The notes below the pieces were generated by a model, which saw nothing but the letters and a program-made list of their open reading frames with translations, had not been told where the DNA came from and ran no database searches. This document shows positions 8,846 to 18,464 of a DNA stretch of 55,661 bases, one piece after another. The position numbers were made by a program, and so were the translations under genes. The DNA is from Planctomycetota bacterium (GTDB taxonomy: Bacteria > Planctomycetota > UBA1135 > GCA-002686595), in NCBI GenBank assembly GCA_002862085.1, contig PKCK01000006.1:1-55661 (forward strand), written 5' to 3'. The stretch's first letter is position 1, and each line of letters starts with the position of its first letter.

Positions 8846-9943
8846 TCAGCTTCGGAAGAGCTCGGCGAGGGCCGGCTGGTCCGCCACGGCCCTCTCGCGG
8901 GGCTGCAGGGAGAGGGCGTAATCGCCCCAGCGATCGCCCGCTGCCCACCAGGCTGTCTGGACCCGGGCACCGTCGAGACGATCGAGGATCCTCGGGAGGA
9001 GGGCACACCAGCGGCGGTCCTGCACGGGGACCGCGAACTCGCCGAGGAATCCGTCGGCGCCGTGCTCCTCGAGCCAGCGGAGGAAGGGCTCCAGCCGGGC
9101 CTCGCCGCGCTCCGTCAGGCCTGGGTCCATCTCCAGCTCCTCGGCGTAGGAGTAGGGGTATTCACCGGCCCCGTTGTGGTCCAGGTAGCAGTGGGCCTCG
9201 TACGTGACCAGGCCGAGGGGATCGTCGATCCACGGGGCCCCGGGGTTCACCTTGTCCCAGTGGGCCGCGCTCGACCAGCGGTCGCCCGCCACGTAGAGGG
9301 GGGTGCGATCTCCTTCAGCGCGAATGGCTGCCGAGGCGGCCTGCGATGCGGAGACCCAGGCGCCGTCCGGCAGATCGTGTGGCTCGTTCATGAGCCCGTA
9401 ACCCAGGATGCCGGGGACGCCGCTGAAGGCGTGTGCCATACGCGCCCACAGATCAGCGAGGTGCTGGGCTCCTACGAGCGCCTGGCCGTCGACCTTCTCC
9501 TCGAGGCCGCACGCGGCAGCCTCGCCGCCGACGGGCTGGGAGTAGCGTCCGTAGTTGTGGAGGTCGAGGAGGACGTCGCCGCCGGCGCGGCGAGCGAGGG
9601 TGATCAGGAGCCGCAGGTGCTGGACCCCGTCGGGGTCGAGCGGGCCGAGCAGCTGGGGCTGGATCCGCTCCCAGCGGAAGGGGATGCGGAACGAGCGGAA
9701 CCCGACCTTGGTCAGCCGCTCGAAGGTCTCGGCGCGGTTGAGGAAGTAGTCCTCGCCCAGGCGGCCGGGGAACGCGTTGCAGAAGCCGGTGCGCTCCGTC
9801 CCGAACTCCAGACCGGCCACGCTGATCCAGCGTGGCAGCGGCCGCGTGGCGGGTGCAGGGCCCAGGGCGCGGGGGCCGGTGCGAGGCTCCGACGCCGGGA
9901 GTGGGGCGTGGAGTCCCCGGGGGAGGCGGCGGACCGAGTCCAT
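8846..9943 (-). CDS. Glycoside hydrolase family 5 (cellulase-like) enzyme
   Basis: A 365-residue GH5 (clan GH-A) enzyme. The catalytic acid/base is Glu187 in YGLMNEPHD and the nucleophile is Glu302 in FLGEFAVP; other GH5 features include RIPFRWERIQP and DLHNYGRY. These enzymes cleave beta-1,4-linked glucans or mannans with retention of configuration. The ATG at 9943 gives an N-terminus without an obvious signal peptide; an export signal further upstream cannot be excluded. It follows the glycosyltransferase gene by 61 bases on the same strand, so the two probably form an operon. In cellulose-type systems such glycanases edit or release the nascent polymer, and that is the likely role here. 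It is a paralogue of the GH5 lipoprotein at 17332-18435: both share the element EFGTE near the start. Confidence 0.9.
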   Translation of the reverse strand: MDSVRRLPRGLHAPLPASEPRTGPRALGPAPATRPLPRWISVAGLEFGTERTGFCNAFPGRLGEDYFLNRAETFERLTKVGFRSFRIPFRWERIQPQLLGPLDPDGVQHLRLLITLARRAGGDVLLDLHNYGRYSQPVGGEAAACGLEEKVDGQALVGAQHLADLWARMAHAFSGVPGILGYGLMNEPHDLPDGAWVSASQAASAAIRAEGDRTPLYVAGDRWSSAAHWDKVNPGAPWIDDPLGLVTYEAHCYLDHNGAGEYPYSYAEELEMDPGLTERGEARLEPFLRWLEEHGADGFLGEFAVPVQDRRWCALLPRILDRLDGARVQTAWWAAGDRWGDYALSLQPRERAVADQPALAELFRS

Positions 9944-10004
9944 GACTCTCCAGGGATCGGCGGGACCGGGCCCCAGGCTTGAGCCCGAGCGCGTGGATCG
10001 TCGC

Positions 10005-13000
10005 TCAGCGCCTGCTCGTCTGTGCGCCCGAGAGAAGCGACCGGTAGTGGTGGTGCGCTCGCTCGTGCTCGCCGGCAGCGACCAGGGCGTCCGCGAGGCG
10101 GAGGCGAAGCTCGCGGCCCTCGGGGTTCTTGGCGACCGTCTCCTCGAGGAGCTCGATGGCCTCCCGGGTCGAGCCGGACCGCACCAGGGCCATCGCGAGG
10201 CGTCCTGCGAGCTCATCCTCGATCCCCGCGCCATTGCGCTGGATCTGGAGCATCCAATGCAGGCGGTGGGAGTCGCTGGAGGAGGGAGCCTGAGAGCCCA
10301 GGTAGGCGTCGAGGAAGCCGCCCAGGAGGCGGGGCCCCTCGAGACCGCGGTCGAGCAGGCGACCGAAGAGTTCCAGCGCCTCGTCAGCCTCGCCGGACCA
10401 GGTCAGGGCCTCGCCCAGGCTGATGGAGACGTTCGCGTTGCCCGGTTCGCTGGTGTGCAGCTGGCGGAGGATCCGCACGGCCGAGTCGAACTCGCCCCGC
10501 CACGAGAGCAGGTTCGCGAGGTCCATCCGGAGCGCGACATCGTTCGGCGTCTCCCGGAGCAGGGAACGGACGATGGTCTCGGCCGTCTCGAATTCCTGGC
10601 GAGCGCTGTGGATGGCCACCAGCTGGCGCAGGGTGTCCGAGTCCTGAGGAAGCACGGAGAACTGGCGCAGGGCCTCTTCCGGCAGGCCGGCCTGCAGGAG
10701 GATTCCGGCGTACTCGCGGCGCACGTCGAGGGCATCCGAGCGTTCCGCCACGATTCGCCGGAAGGCATCCATGGCCGCGAACGTGTCCCCGCTCTTGAGC
10801 AGGTTGCGTGCCGCGAGGACCTCGAACTCCTCGAAGGCCGCGGTCTTGCCCTCGGCTTCCAAGCTGGCGAGCCAGCTCTGGGCGAGTTCGGCGCTCTCCT
10901 CGTAGCGCCCGGACTCCGTGAGGGCCGCGACGAGGGCCATGCCCATGTCGGGGTCCTCGGGCCGGTAGGAGGTGAGCAGGCGACAGACGCGCACGAGCTC
11001 GTCGTGGCGTCCATGCTGCTCGAGAGCTTCCTTGATCAGAATGAGGCGCTGCTCCTCGGGCCGGTCGCTGCTGAGGGTCTCGACCAGGATGCGGTCGAGA
11101 TCCGCGCCGTCGAGGACTGCAGGATCGACCGTGCCGTCCTCCATCGAGCGCACCAGCAGCAGGTCGTCGTCGTGGATCTGCTCGAAGACCTCCACGGCCA
11201 CGGGGGCCACGGCCAGCACCGCGAAGGTGGCGGCGGCCATCGGACGCACGAGCGGGCGGCGGTTCTCCTTGTGCTTGACCACGAGGTCGTGCCGCGCGGA
11301 GGGCTCGCCGTCGAGCTCGAGCAGCGACTGGAGCACGCTGCGGCCCTGTGCCTCGAAGGTCTCGAAGTCGAGGACGTACTCTCGGACCAGGTGGGGAGGT
11401 CCCGTGATGTCCCGCGTCTCGCGGACGGTCACCCAGGCGAAGAAGCTCCCCAGGGGGCCATGGACCTCGGCGCGCACGCGGTCGGTCTCCGGGAGTTCGG
11501 AGGCGAGGATGCAGCGCATGGCCTTGATCGACAGGTCACGAGTGCTGCAGTACACGTCGCCGGAGGGGGTCTCGAGCCGGACCGGCACCTTGAAGGCAGC
11601 GCGTCCGACCTCGCGGTCCGAGAACAGAGGGGCAGAGCGTGCGCCGCTGCGGGCGCGGTCGAAGACCGAGTACCAAGGGGCGACGGCGAAGCGCTGGGTG
11701 AGGCGGGCCGTGGCGTCGATCGCCTCGGGTGCCGGGTCCTCGAACTCCACGCCGTAGCGGTAGAGGGCGGGGCCGCCGCCGAGACCACCCTCGCGGTGGG
11801 CGGCGTAGCGGATCACTCCACGCGCGTCCAGGTGGTCCCCGCCGGCCAGCACGGTGAGCTCGCCACCCTGGTTCACGGGCAGGCTCTCGTACGCGACGAA
11901 GCCCAGGCCGAGCTCGTTCAAGTCCGTCGTGACGCCCATGCCCTCGGTGGTGCGCCCCTCACGGTCGGTGAAGGAGTACCGGACCGGCATGTTGAGGCGG
12001 TGACGGTACGAGTCCCGCTTCGAGGAGGGCGTCATCGCCGAGCGGAGGTAGGCGACGGCGTAGCGGGCGTGGTGCAGGACCAGGAAGGTCGCGATGCTCA
12101 GGCCCAGCAGGTTCAGCTGGGGCTCGAAGACCAGGTGCCGTGCCCAGCCGTAGAGGAGCGAGAACTGGCAGAGAGCCAGCAGCACGATCTGGGGCAGCAC
12201 GTGGGGCATGATCGAGCCCTGGCGGCCACCGCGTTTCTTGGTGACGACGAACTTCGACTTCTTGCGGTACGCGAGCGCCCGCACTGAAGCCCGGATCTGG
12301 GTCCAGAAGTTCGCCATGTTGAAGAACTCGACCAGGTCGTAGTTCATGTACCCGCGGTAGATCATCCGCAGGGTGAGCATCATCATCCCGATGTAGGCGA
12401 TGAAGATGGTCGCCAGGGTGGGCGTGAACTCCTTCACCGGGGAGATGCCCGTGAGCAGCATCAAGATGGGCGTCAGGTAGATCGCCAACCGCGGGAAACC
12501 GCTCGCCCAGTGGATGATCGAGGCGAAGTAGGTGAGCCGCTGACGCAGATCGAGCCCCTTCATGGTGAGGGGGTTGTCGTAGGCCAGGATGCTCAGGTTG
12601 CCCTCGGCCCAGCGCAGGCGCTGGCTGTGGAAGGTCGTGACGTCGTTGGCGCCCTGGCCCGCGATGAGACGATCGGGCACGAACATCGACTTCCAGCCCT
12701 TGGCGGACATGCGGATCCCGGTGTGCATGTCCTCGGTGATCGTCTCGGTGGCGATGTAGCCGACCTCGCGCAGCGCCTCGCGGCGGAAGAGCGCCGCCGA
12801 GCCCGCGAAGATCACGGAGTTGGTCGCCGTCCGACCGGGCTGGATGACCTTGTAGAAGAGCTCACCCTCGTCCCAGAAGCGCCCCTTCTCGTAGTTGACC
12901 CGGCCCTGGAACGTGTCGAAGTTCGAGAACGCGTGGGGCGACTGGACGAAGCCGAGGTCCGGATCGCGGAAGTGGCCGATCATCTTCGAGATGAAGTCGG

Positions 13001-13634
13001 GCTCCGGCACGTGGTCGGCATCCAGGATGGCGATGAACTCGCCGTCGGTCTGGTCGAGGGCGTGGTTGAGGTTGCCCGCCTTCGCGTGGAGGTTGTTGTC
13101 CCGCGTGATGTAGTGGACGCCGAGCTCCTCGCAGAGCTGACGTACCTCTTCCCGCTTGCCATCGTCGAGCAGGAAGGTGCGGTGCGGGTAGTCCATGGCC
13201 AGGCAGGCCTGGAGCGTTCCGCGGAGGATCGCCACGTCCTCGTTGTAGGTCGGGACGAACACGTCGATCGTGACGTCCTCGAGGGGGGCCTGCTCCTGGA
13301 CCTCGGTGGTGTCCCAGACCTGCATGAAGAACAGCAGCAGGGACATCCCACCCCAGATCTCGGCCCCGTAGAGCAGCCAAGAGGCCGTGTTGGCGTACCA
13401 CCCGTCGGTGTTGAGCGTGTACAGGCCCCGGTAGACGAGGTAGACCACCGTCACGAGGCCGCAGAGGGCCATGAGAGCTTGTCTTGATCGCTGGGACACG
13501 GAGGAGGGGGGGACGTGAGGTGGAGGCCGGAGGCCGGAGAGGTATCGGCGCCGAGGGCGCGACCACTGGAGTTTGCCCGGCTCGTTTGGCCGATGCGGAG
13601 GCGTAGCACGCATCGAGACGCCGGAGTTCCTCAT
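10005..13634 (-). CDS. Cellulose-synthase-like glycosyltransferase (GT2) with two PilZ-like domains and a C-terminal TPR region
   Basis: A 1209-residue membrane glycosyltransferase. Two N-terminal helices are followed by the GT2 domain with the BcsA signature residues: the PTYNED strand near 130, LLDDGKR near 157, LDADH near 205, TED near 300 and QRLRW near 340. More membrane helices follow. A PilZ-like domain starts near 545 (YRHRLNMPVRY, then TDLNELGLG) and a second near 680 (TRDLSIKAM). A final helix lies near 800, and about 360 residues of TPR-like repeats come after it. BcsA proteins polymerise UDP-glucose to beta-1,4-glucan and extrude it, activated by c-di-GMP through PilZ. The TPR tail is unusual, because in BcsA systems TPRs sit on BcsC. 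It is divergent from a BcsC-like gene across a 227-base shared promoter region. The exact polymer (cellulose or another beta-glucan) is not shown by sequence. Confidence 0.9.
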   Translation of the reverse strand: MRNSGVSMRATPPHRPNEPGKLQWSRPRRRYLSGLRPPPHVPPSSVSQRSRQALMALCGLVTVVYLVYRGLYTLNTDGWYANTASWLLYGAEIWGGMSLLLFFMQVWDTTEVQEQAPLEDVTIDVFVPTYNEDVAILRGTLQACLAMDYPHRTFLLDDGKREEVRQLCEELGVHYITRDNNLHAKAGNLNHALDQTDGEFIAILDADHVPEPDFISKMIGHFRDPDLGFVQSPHAFSNFDTFQGRVNYEKGRFWDEGELFYKVIQPGRTATNSVIFAGSAALFRREALREVGYIATETITEDMHTGIRMSAKGWKSMFVPDRLIAGQGANDVTTFHSQRLRWAEGNLSILAYDNPLTMKGLDLRQRLTYFASIIHWASGFPRLAIYLTPILMLLTGISPVKEFTPTLATIFIAYIGMMMLTLRMIYRGYMNYDLVEFFNMANFWTQIRASVRALAYRKKSKFVVTKKRGGRQGSIMPHVLPQIVLLALCQFSLLYGWARHLVFEPQLNLLGLSIATFLVLHHARYAVAYLRSAMTPSSKRDSYRHRLNMPVRYSFTDREGRTTEGMGVTTDLNELGLGFVAYESLPVNQGGELTVLAGGDHLDARGVIRYAAHREGGLGGGPALYRYGVEFEDPAPEAIDATARLTQRFAVAPWYSVFDRARSGARSAPLFSDREVGRAAFKVPVRLETPSGDVYCSTRDLSIKAMRCILASELPETDRVRAEVHGPLGSFFAWVTVRETRDITGPPHLVREYVLDFETFEAQGRSVLQSLLELDGEPSARHDLVVKHKENRRPLVRPMAAATFAVLAVAPVAVEVFEQIHDDDLLLVRSMEDGTVDPAVLDGADLDRILVETLSSDRPEEQRLILIKEALEQHGRHDELVRVCRLLTSYRPEDPDMGMALVAALTESGRYEESAELAQSWLASLEAEGKTAAFEEFEVLAARNLLKSGDTFAAMDAFRRIVAERSDALDVRREYAGILLQAGLPEEALRQFSVLPQDSDTLRQLVAIHSARQEFETAETIVRSLLRETPNDVALRMDLANLLSWRGEFDSAVRILRQLHTSEPGNANVSISLGEALTWSGEADEALELFGRLLDRGLEGPRLLGGFLDAYLGSQAPSSSDSHRLHWMLQIQRNGAGIEDELAGRLAMALVRSGSTREAIELLEETVAKNPEGRELRLRLADALVAAGEHERAHHHYRSLLSGAQTSRR

Positions 13635-13861
13635 CGGGACGAAGGATCCCGCGGCGAGGCACCAGCACGGTCCGTGAGCACCCCGGCAGCCTCTGTTCGG
13701 ACACCCGTCGCAGGCGGCGAGGGCGGCCGGAGCGGCCCCGAGCGGCCCCAGGAAGGGGCGATGGAGGTTTCCAGGGTGGTTTCCATGGATCGCTTCAGGT
13801 CTTCAGGGCCCCAGGTCGATCTATCCCCGCAACGGGCTCCTCCTCCTGCTCGTCCACCCTG
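13635..13861. promoter_or_regulatory. Divergent promoter region of the exopolysaccharide synthase pair
   Basis: A 227-base gap separates the head-to-head starts of the synthase and the export protein, so both promoters must lie here or overlap the genes. I could not pick out a clear -35/-10 pair or operator by eye. Confidence 0.45.
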
Positions 13862-16800
13862 ATGCAGTTCCCTATTTCCACCCCCCGTGCGGCGTTCGTC
13901 GCGGCGGCCCTGGCCGGAGCCGTGGCTCTGGCGGCCTGCCGTCCCGTCGCGCCGGAGTCTGCCGCCGAAGGCCTCACGACGGCCTCCGTGCCTCCCACGG
14001 CTCCGAACCGAGCTCTCGTCGAGGGCCCCGCCCTGCCGGCTCCGGCCCGGTCTTCTGCTCCCGCCCGGTCTTCGGCTCCGGCTCGGCCTTCGGCTCCGGC
14101 CCCGTCGAACCCTCGCCTGACGACTCAGGACTCCCGCAGGCCGCGCACTGGCGCCGGCCGCGCTGGCCTCGACGACGTGCCGCTGCTGCGCTCGGCGGAG
14201 CAGGAGCTGCTCCTGCGCTCGGCGCGCAACGCCCTGGCGCTCGGCAATCTCAAAGAGGCGCTGGATCTCTTCGACAGCTACTTGCTGCAGCTCCCTGACG
14301 ATCAGGAGGTCCGCATCGAGTACGCGGGCCTGCTCGTTCGCGAGGGGCGCATGGGCCGGGCGAAGGAGATGTACGAGGAGGTCATCGCCGTGCGTCCGAG
14401 CGATACGGTGCTGCGCCGCAGCATGGCCGACGTGCTCATCATGGGGGGGGAGTACGCCGCTGCGATCCGCCAGCTCGAGGCGATCGTCGAGCGTGAGCCC
14501 GACGACCTCGACGCGGCGGCCATGCTTTGCCGCACCTGGACCTGGCTGAAGGACTTCGAGCGCGCCCAGGACGTGTTCGATCGCTTCCTGCGAAAGCTCG
14601 ACCCCACGGTCGAGGCCGACCAGCTGCTCCTGGCCCCCGTGCTGCTGGACATGCAGCAGCCGAGGGCGGCCCTTCCTTACCTGGAGCGGCTCCACAGGCG
14701 CTACCCCCGCGAGCTGCGCTGGGCCACGCACATGGTGCTCTGCTACGAGCTGACCGGTCAGGCCGAACGTGCAGCGAGGACCGTCGAAGCGATGGCCGAC
14801 CTCGAGCCGGACGTGATCAACTCACGCATTCGCCTGGTGGACCAGCTCCTGGCCCTCTCGAACTACAAGCTCGCCCTCGCCATCAACGAGCAGGTCCTCA
14901 GCGCGTCGCCCGACGACCCCATGGCCCAGCTCATGGCTGCGCGCATCCTGATCGAGGCCTACGACATCGCCCGAGCGAAGGAGTCCCTGGATGCCCTCGA
15001 GTCGGACCTCGGAGGCCTGCGAGCCTGGCAGCTCGCCAGCGCTCAGCTGTACCAGCAGACCGGCGAGTGGGTGGCGTCGCAGAGCATCTACGAGATGATG
15101 TTGCTGAGCGACCCGACCGACCACGACGTGCGCCTGAAGCTCGCCGCGCTGCAGCGTCAGAAGGGAGACGTTCACCGCGCCAAGGCCGAGCTGCGGAAGA
15201 TCCCGTTCGAAAGCCCCCAGGGGCCGCGCGCCCGCCTCGAGCTGGCTGCGACCCTGGTCATCCAAGGGCGAAGTGAAGATGCGGTGGGCATCTGCTCGGC
15301 TCTGCTCGCCAAGCGTCCCAACGACGTCGAGGCCGCCATCGGGCTGGCGACCGCTCAGATCGAGATGGGCGCGTTCCTGCAGGCCAAGGCGACCTGCCAG
15401 CGGTTCATCGAGGAGCACGGGGCCGACACGATGGCGATCGGGCAGATCCGCGTCGTGCTCGCAAGGGCCCACCTGATGGAGGGCAACTCCATCCAGGCCT
15501 CGCGCATCTACCAACTCGCGCTCCAGGAGCCGACCGTCCACTCCCCGGTGGTCTATTACGGGCTGAGCCTGGCCCGCTCCCGCGGTCTCTCCGCGGCGAG
15601 CGGTGAGATGGCGCTCATGTCGCCCGCCGTCCTGTCCAACGGCGAGGACGTGCGACTTCGCATCGAGCTCGGCAAGCTCGCCCTCGGGGACCAGGACCAC
15701 CGGCGTGCGATCGCCTACCTGTCGAACGTGCTGCGCTGGCAGCCCGACAACGTGACCGCGCTCGTCCTCCTCGGGGAGGCCCAGAACCTGGCCCTGAAGG
15801 CTGGTGAGAACGTGGATCCCCTGCGGACCTTCTCCACCGTCCTTGCCCGCAACCCGGGCAACACTCGCGCGCGCCTTGGCCTCGCGCGGAGCCAGGTCAT
15901 TCACCGCGAGTTCGAGGACGCCGTGGACGCCTACGAGGGCCTGGTCGCCCAGGACGCGACCTACGCGTTCGCTCGCCGCGAGTACGCCCGGGCCCTGTAT
16001 TGGGACCACCGCTACTCCGAGGCGTTCGAGGCCTACGACGAGCTCCTCGCGGGGCTCCCCGCCGAGGCCATCGCCGTCGACGTCTTCGGTTCGGGTTCTC
16101 CGGGCAGCGGCCTCCGGGCGGAGCTCGACTTCGAGGCCGAGCTCGAGCTCTCCGAGGCCGTTCGTCTCGAACTCGATGCGAAGATGAACCGCGACTGGAG
16201 GCCGGAGCTGTCGATCAGCGCCCTCAAGCGCCTCATCGTCATCGAGCCGGCCAACCAGGAGGCTCGCTTCGAACTGGCCCAGCTGCAGCATCGTCGCGGC
16301 CGCACCAGCCGCGCGCTCGCCGAGTACGAGGATCTGCTCGAAGTGTCCGGTGGGCACTCCGAGGCCAAGGAGGCCCTCGCCGGTGCTCGCCGCGAGATCT
16401 CGCCTCATCTCGACGTCATGACTGGCACGGAGGAGCGCGACGGCCGAGACGGTCTGGCGCTTCTCGATGAGTCTTGGACCCTCACGGACGTCGCCTTCCC
16501 CTTCGGAGATCGCGACGACTACCTGGGACTCGGCATCGGACAGCGCAGCTACTCGTCCTTCGGGGAGGATCTGCACGCGAACGTCCTGCGCCTCTTCGGC
16601 TCGAACCGGATCGGGGACAACACGACCATCTCCGGGCAGATCGAGGTCCCGAGCTACGACCGAAAGGATCTGCTCCAGGACCGCGTGTACTACGACCTGG
16701 GCCTGCGCTACGTCTCTGCCTCCGAGCTCGCGGTCGATCTGCGGGTCTTCAGCGAGCCCGTGGCGCAGAACTTCGTGACCCTGGATCGCGACATCAATCG

Positions 16801-17317
16801 CGGCGGCGCTCGGGTTGGCCTGACGAAGAAGGCGTCCCGTCGCTTCGACTACGGCGGGAGCGTCATGTTCGCCAACTACTCGGACGAGAACAGTCAGTTC
16901 GAGGGCAACATCTTCGCCGCCTACGAATTCAACCCCGCTCCGCAGGAGTTCCGGGTGCTGGTGAAGGGCGACTTCTTGAGCTTCGGCGAGGAGAGCGTCG
17001 CCCCGCCCAACCCCCTCGACCTCTCGAGCCTGGCCGTTCCCTACTTCTCGCCCAAGGGGTACTCGATCTACTCGGTCCAGGCGGACTGGAAGCATCAGTT
17101 CGGCCCCGACTGGTTCACGGGTTCGAAGGACATGTACTACCGCGCCACCACACGGGGTGCGATCGACTCCAACTCCGTCGGATTCTTCGAGCTCCAGGTC
17201 GGTGCCGCCTACGACTTCACCGACTGGCTCGGCATCGAGGCGGGGGTGCGAATGCTGCGATCCTCCGCGCTCGACCTGACCTCGTCGAACGCGCTCCTCA
17301 CCGTCCGGTGGCCCTAG
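13862..17317 (+). CDS. BcsC-like TPR/beta-barrel outer-membrane lipoprotein for polysaccharide export
   Basis: A 1151-residue protein beginning with a lipoprotein signal peptide (hydrophobic stretch ending LAAC, lipidated Cys near residue 22). A Pro/Ser/Ala-rich linker with a repeated PARSSA element follows. About 750 residues of tetratricopeptide repeats come next (from about 95 to 870, e.g. ALGNLKEALDLFDSYL). The last 260 residues alternate polar and aromatic strands and end in LLTVRWP, as expected for an outer-membrane beta-barrel. This matches BcsC architecture: periplasmic TPR scaffold plus barrel pore. BcsC is not normally a lipoprotein, so the lipobox is a deviation. It is head-to-head with the synthase and followed closely by a GH5 lipoprotein, so it probably exports the polymer made by the synthase. 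Confidence 0.85.
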   Translation: MQFPISTPRAAFVAAALAGAVALAACRPVAPESAAEGLTTASVPPTAPNRALVEGPALPAPARSSAPARSSAPARPSAPAPSNPRLTTQDSRRPRTGAGRAGLDDVPLLRSAEQELLLRSARNALALGNLKEALDLFDSYLLQLPDDQEVRIEYAGLLVREGRMGRAKEMYEEVIAVRPSDTVLRRSMADVLIMGGEYAAAIRQLEAIVEREPDDLDAAAMLCRTWTWLKDFERAQDVFDRFLRKLDPTVEADQLLLAPVLLDMQQPRAALPYLERLHRRYPRELRWATHMVLCYELTGQAERAARTVEAMADLEPDVINSRIRLVDQLLALSNYKLALAINEQVLSASPDDPMAQLMAARILIEAYDIARAKESLDALESDLGGLRAWQLASAQLYQQTGEWVASQSIYEMMLLSDPTDHDVRLKLAALQRQKGDVHRAKAELRKIPFESPQGPRARLELAATLVIQGRSEDAVGICSALLAKRPNDVEAAIGLATAQIEMGAFLQAKATCQRFIEEHGADTMAIGQIRVVLARAHLMEGNSIQASRIYQLALQEPTVHSPVVYYGLSLARSRGLSAASGEMALMSPAVLSNGEDVRLRIELGKLALGDQDHRRAIAYLSNVLRWQPDNVTALVLLGEAQNLALKAGENVDPLRTFSTVLARNPGNTRARLGLARSQVIHREFEDAVDAYEGLVAQDATYAFARREYARALYWDHRYSEAFEAYDELLAGLPAEAIAVDVFGSGSPGSGLRAELDFEAELELSEAVRLELDAKMNRDWRPELSISALKRLIVIEPANQEARFELAQLQHRRGRTSRALAEYEDLLEVSGGHSEAKEALAGARREISPHLDVMTGTEERDGRDGLALLDESWTLTDVAFPFGDRDDYLGLGIGQRSYSSFGEDLHANVLRLFGSNRIGDNTTISGQIEVPSYDRKDLLQDRVYYDLGLRYVSASELAVDLRVFSEPVAQNFVTLDRDINRGGARVGLTKKASRRFDYGGSVMFANYSDENSQFEGNIFAAYEFNPAPQEFRVLVKGDFLSFGEESVAPPNPLDLSSLAVPYFSPKGYSIYSVQADWKHQFGPDWFTGSKDMYYRATTRGAIDSNSVGFFELQVGAAYDFTDWLGIEAGVRMLRSSALDLTSSNALLTVRWP

Positions 17318-17331
17318 GGGCGCGCGCAGGC

Positions 17332-18435
17332 GTGGTCCGGCAGCGCAGGAATTCGCGCGCCGGGGGCCTCGCGCTGGCGAGTGCCCTCTGTCTGGCGGCC
17401 TCCTGTCGTGACCTGCCAGCGGACACGTTCTCCTGCCTGGGGGTCAATCTGGCCGGCGCGGAGTTCGGGACCGAAGCGCCGGGCTACTCGAACGCGTCGC
17501 CGGGCCAGCACGGTGAGGCGTACATCTTCCCCTCCAAGGAGACCGTGCGCTGGTTCGCGGACCGTGGGCTCAAGGTCCTGCGACTCCCGCTCGCATGGGA
17601 GCGTCTCCAGCCTGAACCCGCAGGGCCGCTGGAGCCCACCTACACACAGCGCGTGCTCGAGTTCCTCGACCTCGCCCAGCTGTACGACGGGCGCGTGGTG
17701 CTCGACCTCCACGCTTATGGGCGCTATCGCATGGACGCCCACGGCGACGTTCAGGAGCTCGTCGTGGGGGACCCGCTCGACCCGGAGCGAGGAGTCATGG
17801 CCGAGCACCTCGCCGACCTCTGGATCCGCGTCGCGGCCAGGGTCCACGACCACCCGGCGCTACTGGCGTACGGGCTCATGAACGAGCCCCACGACATGGG
17901 GGGGGCCGACTGGCACGCCACCTCTTCGGAAGTCGTGCGAGCGCTCCGCGCGGCCGGGGATCGAAACTGGATCTGGGTCGCTGGCGACGGATGGTCCAAG
18001 GCGTCCGAGTGGGGGGTCCACAACCCCCAGCGGCCCTGGGTCGACGATCCCTTGGAGCGCACGGCGTACGAGGCCCACGTGTACTTCGACGCCGACAGCA
18101 GTGGCCGATACATGCTCTCCTATTCCGACGAGCTGACCATGGACCCGGACGCCGCCGCGCGCGGACGCCAGCGCCTCGAGCCGTTCGCCGCCTGGTGCGA
18201 GCGCAACGGCGTGCGCGGGGTCGTCGGCGAGTTCGGTGTGCCCTGGTACGACGAGGGGTGGCTACCCGTCCTCGACGACTTCCTCACCGCCGTGCAGACC
18301 CAGGGGATGACGGCCTGCGCCTGGGCCGGGGGCGACTGGTGGGGGGACTACCCCCTCTCGCTTCAGTCCCGCGGGGGCCGCGAGGTCGCGCCCCTGCGCG
18401 CCATGCTCCAGCGCGTGCCCGCTGCCGGGCACTAG
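17332..18435 (+). CDS. GH5 glycanase lipoprotein
   Basis: A GH5 enzyme of about 367 residues. The chosen GTG at 17332 lies 14 bases after the upstream stop and yields a lipoprotein signal (LALASALCLAASC); another in-frame GTG at 17308 would overlap that stop and is possible. Catalytic residues are visible: Glu185 in YGLMNEPHD (acid/base) and Glu300 in VVGEFGVP (nucleophile). The LRLPLAWERLQP and DLHAYGRY elements are typical of GH5 cellulase-like enzymes. Its tight spacing to the BcsC-like gene makes an operon likely. Anchored at a membrane, it could trim polymer during export, in the way BcsZ (a GH8 enzyme) does in cellulose systems. It is a clear paralogue of the GH5 enzyme at 8846-9943 but has diverged. 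Confidence 0.88.
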   Translation: MVRQRRNSRAGGLALASALCLAASCRDLPADTFSCLGVNLAGAEFGTEAPGYSNASPGQHGEAYIFPSKETVRWFADRGLKVLRLPLAWERLQPEPAGPLEPTYTQRVLEFLDLAQLYDGRVVLDLHAYGRYRMDAHGDVQELVVGDPLDPERGVMAEHLADLWIRVAARVHDHPALLAYGLMNEPHDMGGADWHATSSEVVRALRAAGDRNWIWVAGDGWSKASEWGVHNPQRPWVDDPLERTAYEAHVYFDADSSGRYMLSYSDELTMDPDAAARGRQRLEPFAAWCERNGVRGVVGEFGVPWYDEGWLPVLDDFLTAVQTQGMTACAWAGGDWWGDYPLSLQSRGGREVAPLRAMLQRVPAAGH

Positions 18436-18464
18436 GCCTTCGGGCAGGCGCGCCCGCCCGCTCC

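Noticed and set aside
9777..12287. An 836-residue plus-strand frame opposite the synthase
   Set aside because: The minus strand has complete GT2 motifs and membrane helices. The plus-strand frame has none and is a composition artefact.
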